Shown here: positions 46,362 through 54,444 of the stretch, in pieces | Layout of the letters: every line of letters starts with the position of its first letter | Position numbering within the stretch: the stretch's first letter is position 1 | Assembly: GCF_006352065.1 (NCBI RefSeq) | Contig: NZ_CP040915.1 | Span: 3,348,001-3,412,000 of the forward strand | Direction: 5' to 3' | Length of the DNA stretch: 64,000 nucleotides | Source: Georgenia yuyongxinii | GTDB lineage: Bacteria > Actinomycetota > Actinomycetes > Actinomycetales > Actinomycetaceae | Notes under the pieces: model-generated | What the model saw: only the letters and a program-made list of their open reading frames with translations | What the model was told of the DNA's origin: nothing | Database searches by the model: none | Position numbers and translations under genes: made by a program

Positions 46362-46703
46362 TCAGCGCCAGAGGACGGCCACGGCGATGTTGAGCACCGT
46401 GAGGCCGGCGAGCCCGCCGAGGTAGCCGGTGGTGACCTTGTCCTGGTTCTTCGAACCGTAGAGGGCCATGGCGGTGATGACGAGCGCGACCACGAGCTTG
46501 ACGGCGATCTTGACGTGGTTGACGTCCCCGTCGCCCATCTCGGCCAGCCCCACGAGCAGGATCCCGGCGACCAGCGCCGTCAGCGCGCCATGCGTGACGC
46601 CGTTGGCGATACGCGGCTTGCGCATGGTGGTGAGCGCGCCGCCGAGCACGATGGCCCAGCCGATCATGTGGATGACGAGGATGACGCCGGTGAGGATGTC
46701 CAT
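46362..46703 (-). CDS. Small conserved membrane protein
   Basis: 113-residue protein with four predicted helices (LTGVILVIHMIGWAIVLGGA, LTALVAGILLVGLAEM, VKLVVALVITAMALYGS, LGGLAGLTVLNIAVAVLWR). No family is recognised with certainty. ATG at 46703 is supported by TAGGCT ending 7 nt before it, with no ribosome site (leaderless). The 3' side (46290-46335) has three GCCGCTCGGGCCA-type repeats. Confidence 0.75.
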   Translation of the reverse strand: MDILTGVILVIHMIGWAIVLGGALTTMRKPRIANGVTHGALTALVAGILLVGLAEMGDGDVNHVKIAVKLVVALVITAMALYGSKNQDKVTTGYLGGLAGLTVLNIAVAVLWR

Positions 46704-46710
46704 AGCGGAC

Positions 46711-46716
46711 AGCCTA
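46711..46716 (-). promoter_or_regulatory. -10 box of a leaderless membrane-protein gene
   Basis: TAGGCT, 7 nt before the ATG at 46703. Confidence 0.6.
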
Positions 46717-46815
46717 AGCGGGGAATCTGACAGGTCGTCACGTCGGCGTGGTCGGCGCTGGCGAGGTACTGGTCACAGGTGGGCGGGGTCCCGCCGAGCC
46801 GCCCCGCGGCACCAC

Positions 46816-47496
46816 CTAGAGCAGGCGCCGCGCCGCCGCCCACCGCGTCAGCTCGTGCCGGGAGGACAGCTGCAGCTTCCGCAGGACGGCCGAGACGTGG
46901 GTCTCGACCGTCTTGATCGAGATGAACAGCTCGGCCGCCACCTCCTTGTAGGCGTAGCCGCGCGCGATCAGTCGCATGACCTCCTGCTCGCGGGCGGTGA
47001 GCCGGTCGAGCTCGTCGTCGTGCACGGCGATGTCGGCGGCGCCGGTGCCGAAAGCGTCCAGGACGAACCCGGCGAGGCGCGGGGAGAACGCGGCGTCCCC
47101 GGCGGCCACGCGGCGCACGGCGTCGGCGAGGTCGTCGGCGGTGATGGCCTTGGTGACGTAGCCGCGCGCCCCGGAGCGGATGACGGCGACGACGTCGTCG
47201 CTGGCGTCGGAGACCGACAGGGCGAGGAACTTCGTGGTGGCGAGGATGTCGGTGCAGGTGGCGACCACCTCGGCACCCCCGCCCCCGCGGCCGCCTGGCA
47301 GGTGCACGTCGAGCAGGACGACGTCGGGCAGCAGCGCGTGCGCCGCCGCCACGGCGCCCTCGACGTCGTCGGCCTCCCCCACCACGTCGATGTCCGGCGC
47401 GTGGCTGGCCAGCTCGGCCCGCACCCCGGCGCGGACCAGCGCGTGGTCGTCGACGAGGAGGACGCGGATCTTGCGCGCCTCGGCTGACTGGTTCAT
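46816..47496 (-). CDS. NarL/LuxR-family response regulator of the PspC locus
   Basis: 226-residue response regulator: receiver domain about 8-130 (IRVLLVDDHALVRAGVRAEL, phosphoacceptor Asp in VVLLDVHLPGG) with a Gly-rich loop GGRGGGG after it, and a LuxR HTH (165-225; LTAREQEVMRLIARGYAYKE, TVETHVSAVLRKLQLSSRHE). Its ATG overlaps the kinase stop by 4 nt. It probably regulates the divergent PspC gene. Confidence 0.94.
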   Translation of the reverse strand: MNQSAEARKIRVLLVDDHALVRAGVRAELASHAPDIDVVGEADDVEGAVAAAHALLPDVVLLDVHLPGGRGGGGAEVVATCTDILATTKFLALSVSDASDDVVAVIRSGARGYVTKAITADDLADAVRRVAAGDAAFSPRLAGFVLDAFGTGAADIAVHDDELDRLTAREQEVMRLIARGYAYKEVAAELFISIKTVETHVSAVLRKLQLSSRHELTRWAAARRLL

Positions 47497-48716
47497 TCCT
47501 GTTCCTTCCGTGGCATGGTCAGGTGCACCTCGGTGCCCACGGCCCGGGTGCGGATCTGCGCGGCCCCGCCGTGGCGGCGCATGCGCCCGATGATCGACTC
47601 CCGGACGCCGTGCCGGTCGGCGGGCACGGCGTCGACGTCGAAGCCCTCGCCGCGGTCGCGCACGAAGACCTCCACCCGCTCGGCGCCCACCTCGACGTAC
47701 AGGCTCACCGGCGCCCGCCCGTGCACGACGGCGTTCGCCAGCGCCTCCCGGGTGGCGGCGGCGAGCGCGGGGGTGCCGGCGTCCGGGACGGCGTCCCCGG
47801 CCGTGACCACCTCGATCGGCACGCCGTGCCGGTCCTCGACCTCCGCGGCCACCCGGCGCACGTCGTCGGCGGTGGAGGTGCCCGGGGCGGGGCGGTCGGT
47901 GTAGAGCCACTCGCGCAGCTCGCGCTCCTGCCCACGGGCCAGGCGAGCGACGTCCTCGTTGCCGGCCGCGCGGGAGCGGATCATCGACAGGGTCTGGAGC
48001 ACGGAGTCGTGCAGGTGGGCGGCGATGTCGGCGCGCTCGGCCTCCCGGGCGCGGGCCTCCCGCTCGGAGCCGAGCTCGCGCACCAGCCGCAGCAGCAGCG
48101 GCGCGAGGACGACGGCGACGCCCGCCACGATCGCCAGGCCCGCTGCCGCGCCGCGCAGCAGCACCATCGGGCTCTCGCCCCGCCCCACCAGCAGCAGCGC
48201 GCCCAGCACCGCCAGCACGACCCCGGCGACCACCCGGACGACGACGCCGCCACGCCGGCGAGCACTGACCCCGGTGCGGGCCACCTCGGCGAGCTGGCCC
48301 CAGGCCAGCGCCGCACCGGCGGCCACGACGAGCATGGGCACGAGCCAGGTGGCGGGCTGGGTGACGTCGGTGCGCCACAGCAGCAGCAGGCCCGCCGAGC
48401 CCAGCAGGACGACGGCGGCCGTCATGTCCCGGGCGGCGGGCGAGAGCTGGCCCACGCGCAGCCGGGGCGCGAGGCGCGTGCGGCCGGGGGCGACGGCGTC
48501 GTGCGGGTCGCCGACGGGCACGGTCACCCACAGCCACACGTACAGGGCGGCGCCGGCGCCGGCCACGAAGCTAGTGAGCACGAACGCCCATCGCACGGCG
48601 GTCACCGGCCACCCCAGGTGCGCCGCAAGGCCGGCCGCCACACCACCGAAGACCCGGCCGGTGCGCGGACGGCGCAGCGGCAGCCGGGTGCGGGGAGCGG
48701 GCGGTGCGGTGAACAC
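47493..48716 (-). CDS. PspC-domain sensor histidine kinase
   Basis: 407-residue kinase. An N-terminal PspC domain (about 12-75; GRVFGGVAAGLAAHLGWPVT, VWLWVTVPVG) is fused to four further helices. A HisKA_3-type domain (His in IAAHLHDSVLQTLSMI, about residue 234) and a HATPase domain (ALANAVVHGRAPVSLYVEVG, FVRDRGEGFDV) follow. It is a typical actinobacterial envelope-stress arrangement: PspC kinase plus NarL regulator, divergent from a PspC membrane protein. GTG at 48716 puts PspC at the N-terminus; GTG at 48737 is possible. Confidence 0.9.
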   Translation of the reverse strand: MFTAPPAPRTRLPLRRPRTGRVFGGVAAGLAAHLGWPVTAVRWAFVLTSFVAGAGAALYVWLWVTVPVGDPHDAVAPGRTRLAPRLRVGQLSPAARDMTAAVVLLGSAGLLLLWRTDVTQPATWLVPMLVVAAGAALAWGQLAEVARTGVSARRRGGVVVRVVAGVVLAVLGALLLVGRGESPMVLLRGAAAGLAIVAGVAVVLAPLLLRLVRELGSEREARAREAERADIAAHLHDSVLQTLSMIRSRAAGNEDVARLARGQERELREWLYTDRPAPGTSTADDVRRVAAEVEDRHGVPIEVVTAGDAVPDAGTPALAAATREALANAVVHGRAPVSLYVEVGAERVEVFVRDRGEGFDVDAVPADRHGVRESIIGRMRRHGGAAQIRTRAVGTEVHLTMPRKEQE

Positions 48717-48852
48717 GGCCCCATCGTCACACGTCACGGGGCCGGAACCCACGTCCTGGCAGGGTTTCCAGGGTGGTGCCGGGGCAACATCAGGGTCGGA
48801 CCAGGGGGGTCCCCCATGGTCGGGGCACGGCCCGGGGCGGTTGGCTTAGACC

Positions 48853-50838
48853 ATGAACACCACCGACATGCCCTCCGGCGCGGAGCCACGGGGCGACCAG
48901 CAGGACCCGGGCCCGGGCGGCAGCGCCCCGCGCGGGAACGACCAGCACGCCAGCGGTCCGGGAGCTCCGGGCGCCGGCGGCTACGGCGCACCGGGGAGCA
49001 CCGGCGGTGCACCCGGCGGTCCAGGCTTCGGCAGCGGCCCCGGCGGCCCAGGTTTCGGCGGCCCGGGCACACCCGGCTTCGGCGGCCCGGGCACACCCGG
49101 CTTCGGCGGCCCGGGCACACCCGGCTTCGGCGGCCCCGGCGCACCCGGCTTCGGCGGCCCCGGCGCACCCGGCGGGGGACCGTACGGTCCCCCGCCGGGT
49201 CCCCGCCCCACGCCCACCTCGGGCTTCTTCGACTCCATGCGCCGCACCGGCATCTGGCGCGGCGAGGACCGGTGGATCGGCGGCGTGGCCGCGGGCGTGG
49301 CCCGCCGCCTCGATGTCGACCCGCTGCTCGTGCGCGGCATTCTCGTGGTCCTCACCCTCTTCGGCGGGCTCGGGATGCTGCTCTACGGCGTCGCCTGGGC
49401 GCTGCTGCCGGAGGAGTCCGACGGCCGCATCCACCTCCAGGAGGCGCTGCGTGGCAATGTCGATGCCGCCCTCGCCGGCGCCATCGCCTTCGCCGTGATC
49501 GGGCTCTCCCGCCCCGGCACCTGGTGGGGCGACTGGTGGTGGTGGGGCGACGGGTTCTTCTGGTCCCTCATCCCGCTCGCCGCCGTCGCGCTCATTGTGG
49601 TCGGCATCGTGGCCCTGGTCCGCCGCGGCCGCGGTCACCGACCGCCCGCTCCCCCGGCCGGCTGGGCCGGCCCGCCGCCCACCTGGCAGGCGCCCCCCGC
49701 GTCGCAGGGTCCAGCCGCCGGCCACACCCCCACGTGGTCCGCCGCGGCAGGCGACACCGGCACGCCGGCCCCGTCGGCGACCGACTGGCGCCAGGCTGGT
49801 GGACCTGTGTGGTCCGCCGGGACCACTGCGGAACCGCGCGGTCCCGAGTCGTTCGCGGCGCCCGCCGCCGCACCGCACCCATACCCGACCCCCTCTCCAG
49901 CCCCGCGGCCCTACCCGACCACGACGACCACGGCGCAGCCGTACTCGGTCCCCCGACCGCCCGTTCCTCCGCGCCCGGTCACGCCCGGTCCCGGCCAGGC
50001 GATCGTCGCCGTCGTCCTGGCACTGTGCCTGCTCGCCGTGGCGGCGCTGCTCCTGTTCGACCGCATCAACCCCGTCGGCTGGCAGCTGCCGCTGCTGATC
50101 AGCGGCGTCGTGCTGAGCCTGCTCGGCCTCGGTGTCCTGATCTCCGGGGCGCGTGGCCGGCGCGGCGGCGGGCTCGCCGTGCTGGGCATCATCCTGGCGG
50201 TCCTGGTGGTGCCCGGCACCATCGCCGCCGCCACGATCCCGCTGAACCTCAGCGTCTCGGGGCGGATGGGCAACCTCAACGCCACCCCCACCGACACCAC
50301 GGAGGCGGCCCGCGGCTACGAGCTCGCCGCCGGTGACCTCGACCTCGACCTGCGCGAGCTCGGCGACGTGACCGGCCTGCGCATCCCGGTGGACGTCGGC
50401 GCCGGCGACATCACCGTGCGGGTGCCGGCCGATGCCGCGGTGCGGGTTGACGTCGACATGGGGGCGGGCGCGGTCGAGTCCCGCACCGGCCCCGGCTGGT
50501 CCACGGGTGGCACCGCCGGAACGTCGTTCGACGACGGCGCCCGGTTCCGCCAGAACTGGTCCAGCGGGCTCGGGGTCGAGACCTCGTTGTGGTCGCCGGA
50601 GGCCCTCGCCGATAAGCCGGACATCGTGGTCGACATCGACGCCGGAGCCGGCCGCGTCTACGTCGTCGAGGACGCGGCGACGCAGGCGACCGAGACGCCG
50701 AGCGCGCCAGCCGAGACACCGAGCGAATCGACCGAGACGCCCACCGCGCCAGCCGAGACCCCCACGGACACCACGACGACCGGGCAGGCCGCCACACCCA
50801 GCGGGCTCACCGCCGTCACCTCTGAGGAGCTGTCATGA
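48853..50838 (+). CDS. PspC-domain membrane protein with collagen-like N-terminus and Toastrack-like C-terminus
   Basis: 661-residue protein. Residues 1-120 are Gly/Pro-rich with a tandem PGTPGFGG repeat (24-nt DNA units near 49060-49160). A PspC domain follows (about 130-190; WIGGVAAGVARRLDVDPLLV, LLYGVAWALLPEE). Further helices occur near 200-260 and 375-465, with a Pro-rich linker between. The C-terminal region (about 490-610; LDLDLRELGDVTGLRIPVDV, ITVRVPADAAVRVDVDMGAG) resembles the LiaF/DUF2154-like Toastrack fold. The end is a Thr/Pro-rich tail. Likely envelope-stress sensor or effector of the divergent two-component system. Confidence 0.88.
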   Translation: MNTTDMPSGAEPRGDQQDPGPGGSAPRGNDQHASGPGAPGAGGYGAPGSTGGAPGGPGFGSGPGGPGFGGPGTPGFGGPGTPGFGGPGTPGFGGPGAPGFGGPGAPGGGPYGPPPGPRPTPTSGFFDSMRRTGIWRGEDRWIGGVAAGVARRLDVDPLLVRGILVVLTLFGGLGMLLYGVAWALLPEESDGRIHLQEALRGNVDAALAGAIAFAVIGLSRPGTWWGDWWWWGDGFFWSLIPLAAVALIVVGIVALVRRGRGHRPPAPPAGWAGPPPTWQAPPASQGPAAGHTPTWSAAAGDTGTPAPSATDWRQAGGPVWSAGTTAEPRGPESFAAPAAAPHPYPTPSPAPRPYPTTTTTAQPYSVPRPPVPPRPVTPGPGQAIVAVVLALCLLAVAALLLFDRINPVGWQLPLLISGVVLSLLGLGVLISGARGRRGGGLAVLGIILAVLVVPGTIAAATIPLNLSVSGRMGNLNATPTDTTEAARGYELAAGDLDLDLRELGDVTGLRIPVDVGAGDITVRVPADAAVRVDVDMGAGAVESRTGPGWSTGGTAGTSFDDGARFRQNWSSGLGVETSLWSPEALADKPDIVVDIDAGAGRVYVVEDAATQATETPSAPAETPSESTETPTAPAETPTDTTTTGQAATPSGLTAVTSEELS

Positions 50839-51344
50839 CCACGCACGAGAACACCCCGACCGACCGACCCGAGGGCCCACCCGAGCCCCGGCCGACCTCC
50901 TCACCGGCATCCGACCCCACGGATGACACCACCTCGCTGTTCGAGCAAGGCCGTGGGCCCGCCGTCACCGACACCCACACGCTGCACGGCCAGGGCTCGA
51001 CATCGACCGACACCCACACGCTGCACGGCCAGGGCTCGACGTCGACGACCGAGACCCGGACGCCCTACAGCCAGGAGTCGCTGAACGAACCGGCACCGCC
51101 GGTGTGGTCTGCGGCCACGGCCCCCGCCCCCCGGCCCCGCGGTCCCCGGTCGGGCACCTTGATCCTCGGGCTGGTCCTCACGGTGTGCGGCGTCGCCGCG
51201 ATCCTTGTGGCGCTCGGTTTCCGGATCGACCTGCAGCTCGCGCTGATCGGCCTGCTGGTGCTGGCCGCGCTGACGCTGCTGCTCACGCCGCTGCTGCGCA
51301 AGCGGCCGTCCGGCCTGACGGAAGGCGCCGGACGGGCGTCCTGA
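50835..51344 (+). CDS. Small membrane protein downstream of the PspC gene
   Basis: 169-residue protein. It has a polar N-terminal half containing an exact 13-residue tandem repeat, TDTHTLHGQGSTS (39-nt DNA units at 50967-51005 and 51006-51044), then two membrane helices (GTLILGLVLTVCGVAAILVA, LALIGLLVLAALTLLLTPLL). It overlaps the PspC gene by 4 nt (ATGA), so it belongs to the same operon. Function unknown. Confidence 0.8.
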   Translation: MTTHENTPTDRPEGPPEPRPTSSPASDPTDDTTSLFEQGRGPAVTDTHTLHGQGSTSTDTHTLHGQGSTSTTETRTPYSQESLNEPAPPVWSAATAPAPRPRGPRSGTLILGLVLTVCGVAAILVALGFRIDLQLALIGLLVLAALTLLLTPLLRKRPSGLTEGAGRAS

Positions 51345-51381
51345 GCAGCGGCCGGGCGCGCTGAGCGTCGGCCGGCACAGA

Positions 51382-51420
51382 ACGGACCCCGTGGGCGAGA
51401 TCCTCGCCCACGGGGTCCGT
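51382..51420. terminator. CACGGGGTCCGT hairpin, terminator of paralogue 1
   Basis: A perfect 18-bp stem (ACGGACCCCGTGGGCGAG and its complement) with a 3-nt loop, between the convergent ends of the 51344 and 51454 genes. A variant with compensatory changes follows paralogue 2. Confidence 0.88.
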
Positions 51421-51453
51421 GTGGTGGTGAGGCCATACGGCGGCCGGAAGATG

Positions 51454-51948
51454 TCAGACGGTCGAAGCCGACTGCGTCGTCGCGGCGGGAGTGGTCCGCC
51501 CCAGGGAGCTGAACGCCCACCCGACCAGGATGAGCACCACGCCGAGGCCCATGACGAGGGCGGCCACGCCGTAGGCCACCACGGACGTGAACAGTGAGGC
51601 CCGGAGGAACGAGGCGTTCATCATCGTGGTGCGCTGCGTCTGGAGCTCCTCCGCCAGGGCCGTGTCGCCGGACTCCTGCGCCGCGGCGACCTCGCCACCC
51701 AGCTCGGCGTAGGTCTTGCCGTTCGTGGCGGCTTCCGCGTGGGTGTTGATGATCTGCGCCTGCGCGAACGCGGAGAACGGGCCGTTCACGCTGTCGCCAG
51801 CGAGCATCGGCGAGTCGTCGGCGACGGTGATGTTCTGCTCGTTGAGGTTCGAGGTGATCAGGCCCCAGGTGACCCCGCCGGCCAGAATGAAAATGATGCC
51901 GGCGATGATCGCGATGATCCCGGTCACCTTCGCGGGCTTGGTGTTCAT
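51454..51948 (-). CDS. Two-helix membrane protein, paralogue 1 (often mislabelled LigA dioxygenase)
   Basis: 164-residue membrane protein. N-terminal helix VTGIIAIIAGIIFILAGGVT, an extracytoplasmic segment of ~85 residues (ITVADDSPMLAGDSVNGPFS, QIINTHAEAATNGKTYAELG), then a C-terminal helix pair (FTSVVAYGVAALVMGLGVVL). It has no ring-cleaving dioxygenase features; database entries of this type called aromatic ring-opening dioxygenase LigA appear to be a propagated error. AAAGGGA precedes the ATG. It is a tandem duplicate of the next gene. Confidence 0.82.
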   Translation of the reverse strand: MNTKPAKVTGIIAIIAGIIFILAGGVTWGLITSNLNEQNITVADDSPMLAGDSVNGPFSAFAQAQIINTHAEAATNGKTYAELGGEVAAAQESGDTALAEELQTQRTTMMNASFLRASLFTSVVAYGVAALVMGLGVVLILVGWAFSSLGRTTPAATTQSASTV

Positions 51949-52152
51949 TTCGATCCCTTTCGTCGAGCTCTGGTCACTCCGGCACCTGGGCGATGCGCCC
52001 TGTTAGGTCCGGTTTGTCTGTGTACATCCCAAAAGTAGATGCTCCGCAACGGAGAATGCACGACCAAGGTCCCGTCCGGCGTCGCGCCACGCTACCGAGG
52101 CCGGTGGCCCGAGTCACACACGCCAGTGCCGAGCCTGGCGGCGCGAGACAGC
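51949..52152. other. Promoter region of paralogue 1
   Basis: No confident -10 was assigned. The tract holds CCGGTTTGTCTGTGTACATC and G+C-rich sequence. No gene was recognised. Confidence 0.4.
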
Positions 52153-52190
52153 ACGAAACCCCGTGGGCGAAGATCGCTCACGGGGTTCGT
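52153..52190. terminator. CACGGGGTTCGT hairpin, terminator of paralogue 2
   Basis: ACGAAACCCCGTGGGCGA pairs with TCGCTCACGGGGTTCGT apart from one bulge and one wobble, around AGA. It is the counterpart of the hairpin at 51382-51420, with G-C pairs replaced by A-T pairs. Confidence 0.82.
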
Positions 52191-52223
52191 GATGCCGGAT
52201 GCCGGCTGGGTCGGACGGCGGGG

Positions 52224-52727
52224 TCAGACGGCCATGCGCTCGCGACGCTCGGAGACCACAGTCACCGGGGCGGTCTTGGCCAGGCCGGTGAAGGTCCAGC
52301 CGATGACGGCGAGGATGACGCCCAGGCCCATCACCAGGGCGGCGACGCCGTAGGCGACGACCGAGGTGAACAGCGAGGCCCGCAGGAACGAGGCGTTCAT
52401 GACCGTGGTGCGCTGGCCCTGCAGCTCCTCGGCCAGGGCGGTGTCACCGGCGGCCTCGGCCTCCTTGACCAGCCCACCGAGCTCGGCGTACGTGCGGCCC
52501 TCGGTGGCGGTCATCGCGTGCTCGTCGATGATCTGCGCCTCGGCGAAGGCGGAGAAGGGGCCGTTGACGTCGTCACCGGGCAGCATCTTCGAGTCCCCGG
52601 CGACGGTGATGTTCTGCTCGGCCAGGTTCGAGGTGATCAGGCCCCACGTCACCCCACCGGCGAGGATGAAGATGATGCCGGCGACGATCGCAACGATCCC
52701 GGTGACCTTGGCGGGCTTGAAGTTCAT
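52224..52727 (-). CDS. Two-helix membrane protein, paralogue 2
   Basis: 167-residue protein closely similar to paralogue 1 along its whole length: VTGIVAIVAGIIFILAGGVT, QNITVAGDSKMLPGDDVNGP, RTYAELGGLVKEAEAAGDTA, and the identical MNASFLRASLFTSVVAYGVA. The tail differs (VTVVSERRERMAV). AAAGGA lies 6 nt before the ATG at 52727. A DosR-box-like palindrome lies ~140 nt upstream. Function unknown; two copies with separate terminators suggest separate regulation. Confidence 0.82.
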   Translation of the reverse strand: MNFKPAKVTGIVAIVAGIIFILAGGVTWGLITSNLAEQNITVAGDSKMLPGDDVNGPFSAFAEAQIIDEHAMTATEGRTYAELGGLVKEAEAAGDTALAEELQGQRTTVMNASFLRASLFTSVVAYGVAALVMGLGVILAVIGWTFTGLAKTAPVTVVSERRERMAV

Positions 52728-53037
52728 GACGGGTCCTTTCCGGATCCTGTATCGGCTCACCGAGAGCCGGCTCGTGTAGCTGGACGGTCTGGGCATTTCG
52801 CCCGAACCGCTGTCCGCACGGAAAATGTAAAGGGACCTGTTCCGGTGGATTCGCGACGTTGGTCCCGGGGCCTAAAGTCCCGGGGCCCAAGGTCCCGGCG
52901 CCTCGGGTCCCGGAACGCAGCCGCTCGACGGTGCGCTGGCCGACCCTCAGGCACACACAACCACCGGATAGGCCCAGGCTCCGACCCCTCCCGCTCGGCG
53001 GGCCAATCATTGCGACCACCCTCGCGCTCATGACCAA
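52728..53037. other. Long upstream region of paralogue 2
   Basis: Contains repeated GGTCCCGG/AAGTCCCGG blocks at 52861-52912 and a GGGACCTGTTCC at 52832-52843. 52920-53037 shows no gene. Confidence 0.5.
52868..52881. promoter_or_regulatory. DosR-box-like palindrome
   Basis: GGGCCTAAAGTCCC matches the core GGGACTWWAGTCCC at 13 of 14 positions. A weaker copy, GGGCCCAAGGTCCC, starts 14 nt further on (52882-52895). The nearest gene start is paralogue 2, ~140 nt away. The regulator is not identified in this window. Confidence 0.4.
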
Positions 53038-53084
53038 GGTGGTAGTACAAAACTCAGGCATAGCCTGGGTTTTGTACTACCACC
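53038..53084 (-). terminator. GGTAGTAC-family hairpin downstream of the glycosyltransferase
   Basis: GGTGGTAGTACAAAACTCAG plus GC pairs with its complement (22 bp, one mismatch) around ATA. It begins 50 nt past the glycosyltransferase stop. Its 41-nt core (53041-53081) matches 22658-22698 with compensatory changes. Confidence 0.85.
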
Positions 53085-53133
53085 CTCCAGCACAGCCGGG
53101 GTCCGCTCAGCCGTGCGACGCCGTCGGCGGTGC

Positions 53134-54444
53134 TCAGCTACCCGCTGCTACCGCGCGCAGGTCCTGGGCCCGCGCGTAGAGCGCGTCGGCGGCCGCCAGC
53201 ACGTCCGCCCAGTCCGCGGCGGGCGGGGTGGACCGGTTGTGCGCGAGCATGTCGCGCAGCGGGCCGTCCGCCCCAGCGAGCCGCACCAGCGCGTCTGCGA
53301 GGGCTTCGTCAGCGGCGGTGTCGCGGAGGCCGTCCGAGCCGTCGGGTGTGAGCAGGCCGTCGACGCCGTCGCGGACGAACTCGCTGACTCCGGTGCCCCG
53401 ACCGGCCACGACCACGAGCCCGGCCGCCCGCGCCTCGAGGGCGGCGATCCCGAAGGCCTCGAGGCGTGCGGGGGCGATGAAGACGTGCTCGTCGCGGTAG
53501 CGCGCCTTGACCTCCGGGCGGGGCAGCTTGCCGGTGACCTCGACGACGTCCTGCAGCCCCAGCCGGGTGATCTCGGCAAGGACGGCACGGTCGGTGGGCC
53601 CGGCGCCGATGAGGGTGAGGTGCACGCGGGGGTGGCCCGCGTTGTCGCGGCCGAGCCGCTCGTGCACCTGGTTGATGATCCGCAGCAGGGGCACCGGGCG
53701 CTTCCGGGGCGCCAACCGTTGGGTCGCGACCACGCGCAGCGGCCCGTCCGGCGGTAGCGGCGCCTCCGCCGGCGCACCGGCCCACCGGCCGCCCGGACCG
53801 CCGGTGGGCATCAGGGCCGGCGCCCACGCCGTCACGTCGAGGCCGTTGGGAACGACCCGGACCTCTTCCTGGGGCACCGCCATCACTTCGGCCACCCGCA
53901 GGCCGGCGACCGCCGACACGGCAGAGAGCGCGGCCGAGGAACGGCGCCAGCCGGCCAGCGCCGCGCCGACGCGCAGGAGCGGGACGACGCCGTCGAGCAT
54001 GCAGTGCCAGGTCATCGCCAGCGGCAGGCCGAGCGCCCGGGCGGCACGGGCGCCGTCGTAGGCGAACGGGGAGACCACCCCGACGTGCACGTGGACGACG
54101 TCGGGCCTCAGCTCGGCCAAGGCGCGCCGCAGCAGGGTCGCCTCCCGCGGGTGGACCGGCAGCCCGAACGTGACCCGGGAGGCGAAGCGGTGCACCTGCG
54201 CCTCACCGGCACCCCCGGGCTGGTCGGCACGCTCAGCCACGCCACCCGCAGCCGCCGACACCGACCGGGCCACCGTCTCCGCACCCGCCGGCGCACCCGG
54301 CGCCCCGGTGGCGGTGAGCACGTGGACCTCGTGCCCCGCCCGGGCCTGTCGCGCGGCGAGGTCGTGGACCTGGGTCTCGATCCCGCCCACTCGCGGCGGG
54401 TAGCAGTCGGAGATGTGGACGATGCGGGCGATGGCCGGCCTCAC
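53134..54444 (-). CDS. Glycosyltransferase family 4 (GT-B) protein
   Basis: 436-residue retaining GT-B glycosyltransferase. The acceptor domain begins [20 protein letters not shown] (glycine-rich loop) and contains [20 protein letters not shown]. The nucleotide-sugar domain has [42 protein letters not shown] and the E-x7-E-like [20 protein letters not shown]. It starts on a GTG overlapping the guaA stop (GTGA). Donor and acceptor unknown; cell-surface or phospholipid glycans are likely. Confidence 0.9.
   Translation of the reverse strand: MRPAIARIVHISDCYPPRVGGIETQVHDLAARQARAGHEVHVLTATGAPGAPAGAETVARSVSAAAGGVAERADQPGGAGEAQVHRFASRVTFGLPVHPREATLLRRALAELRPDVVHVHVGVVSPFAYDGARAARALGLPLAMTWHCMLDGVVPLLRVGAALAGWRRSSAALSAVSAVAGLRVAEVMAVPQEEVRVVPNGLDVTAWAPALMPTGGPGGRWAGAPAEAPLPPDGPLRVVATQRLAPRKRPVPLLRIINQVHERLGRDNAGHPRVHLTLIGAGPTDRAVLAEITRLGLQDVVEVTGKLPRPEVKARYRDEHVFIAPARLEAFGIAALEARAAGLVVVAGRGTGVSEFVRDGVDGLLTPDGSDGLRDTAADEALADALVRLAGADGPLRDMLAHNRSTPPAADWADVLAAADALYARAQDLRAVAAGS

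Noticed and set aside
51454-52727. LigA-type aromatic ring-opening dioxygenase for the two paralogues
   Set aside because: The proteins are ~165-residue membrane proteins without metal-binding residues of LigA; the label comes from annotation transfer.
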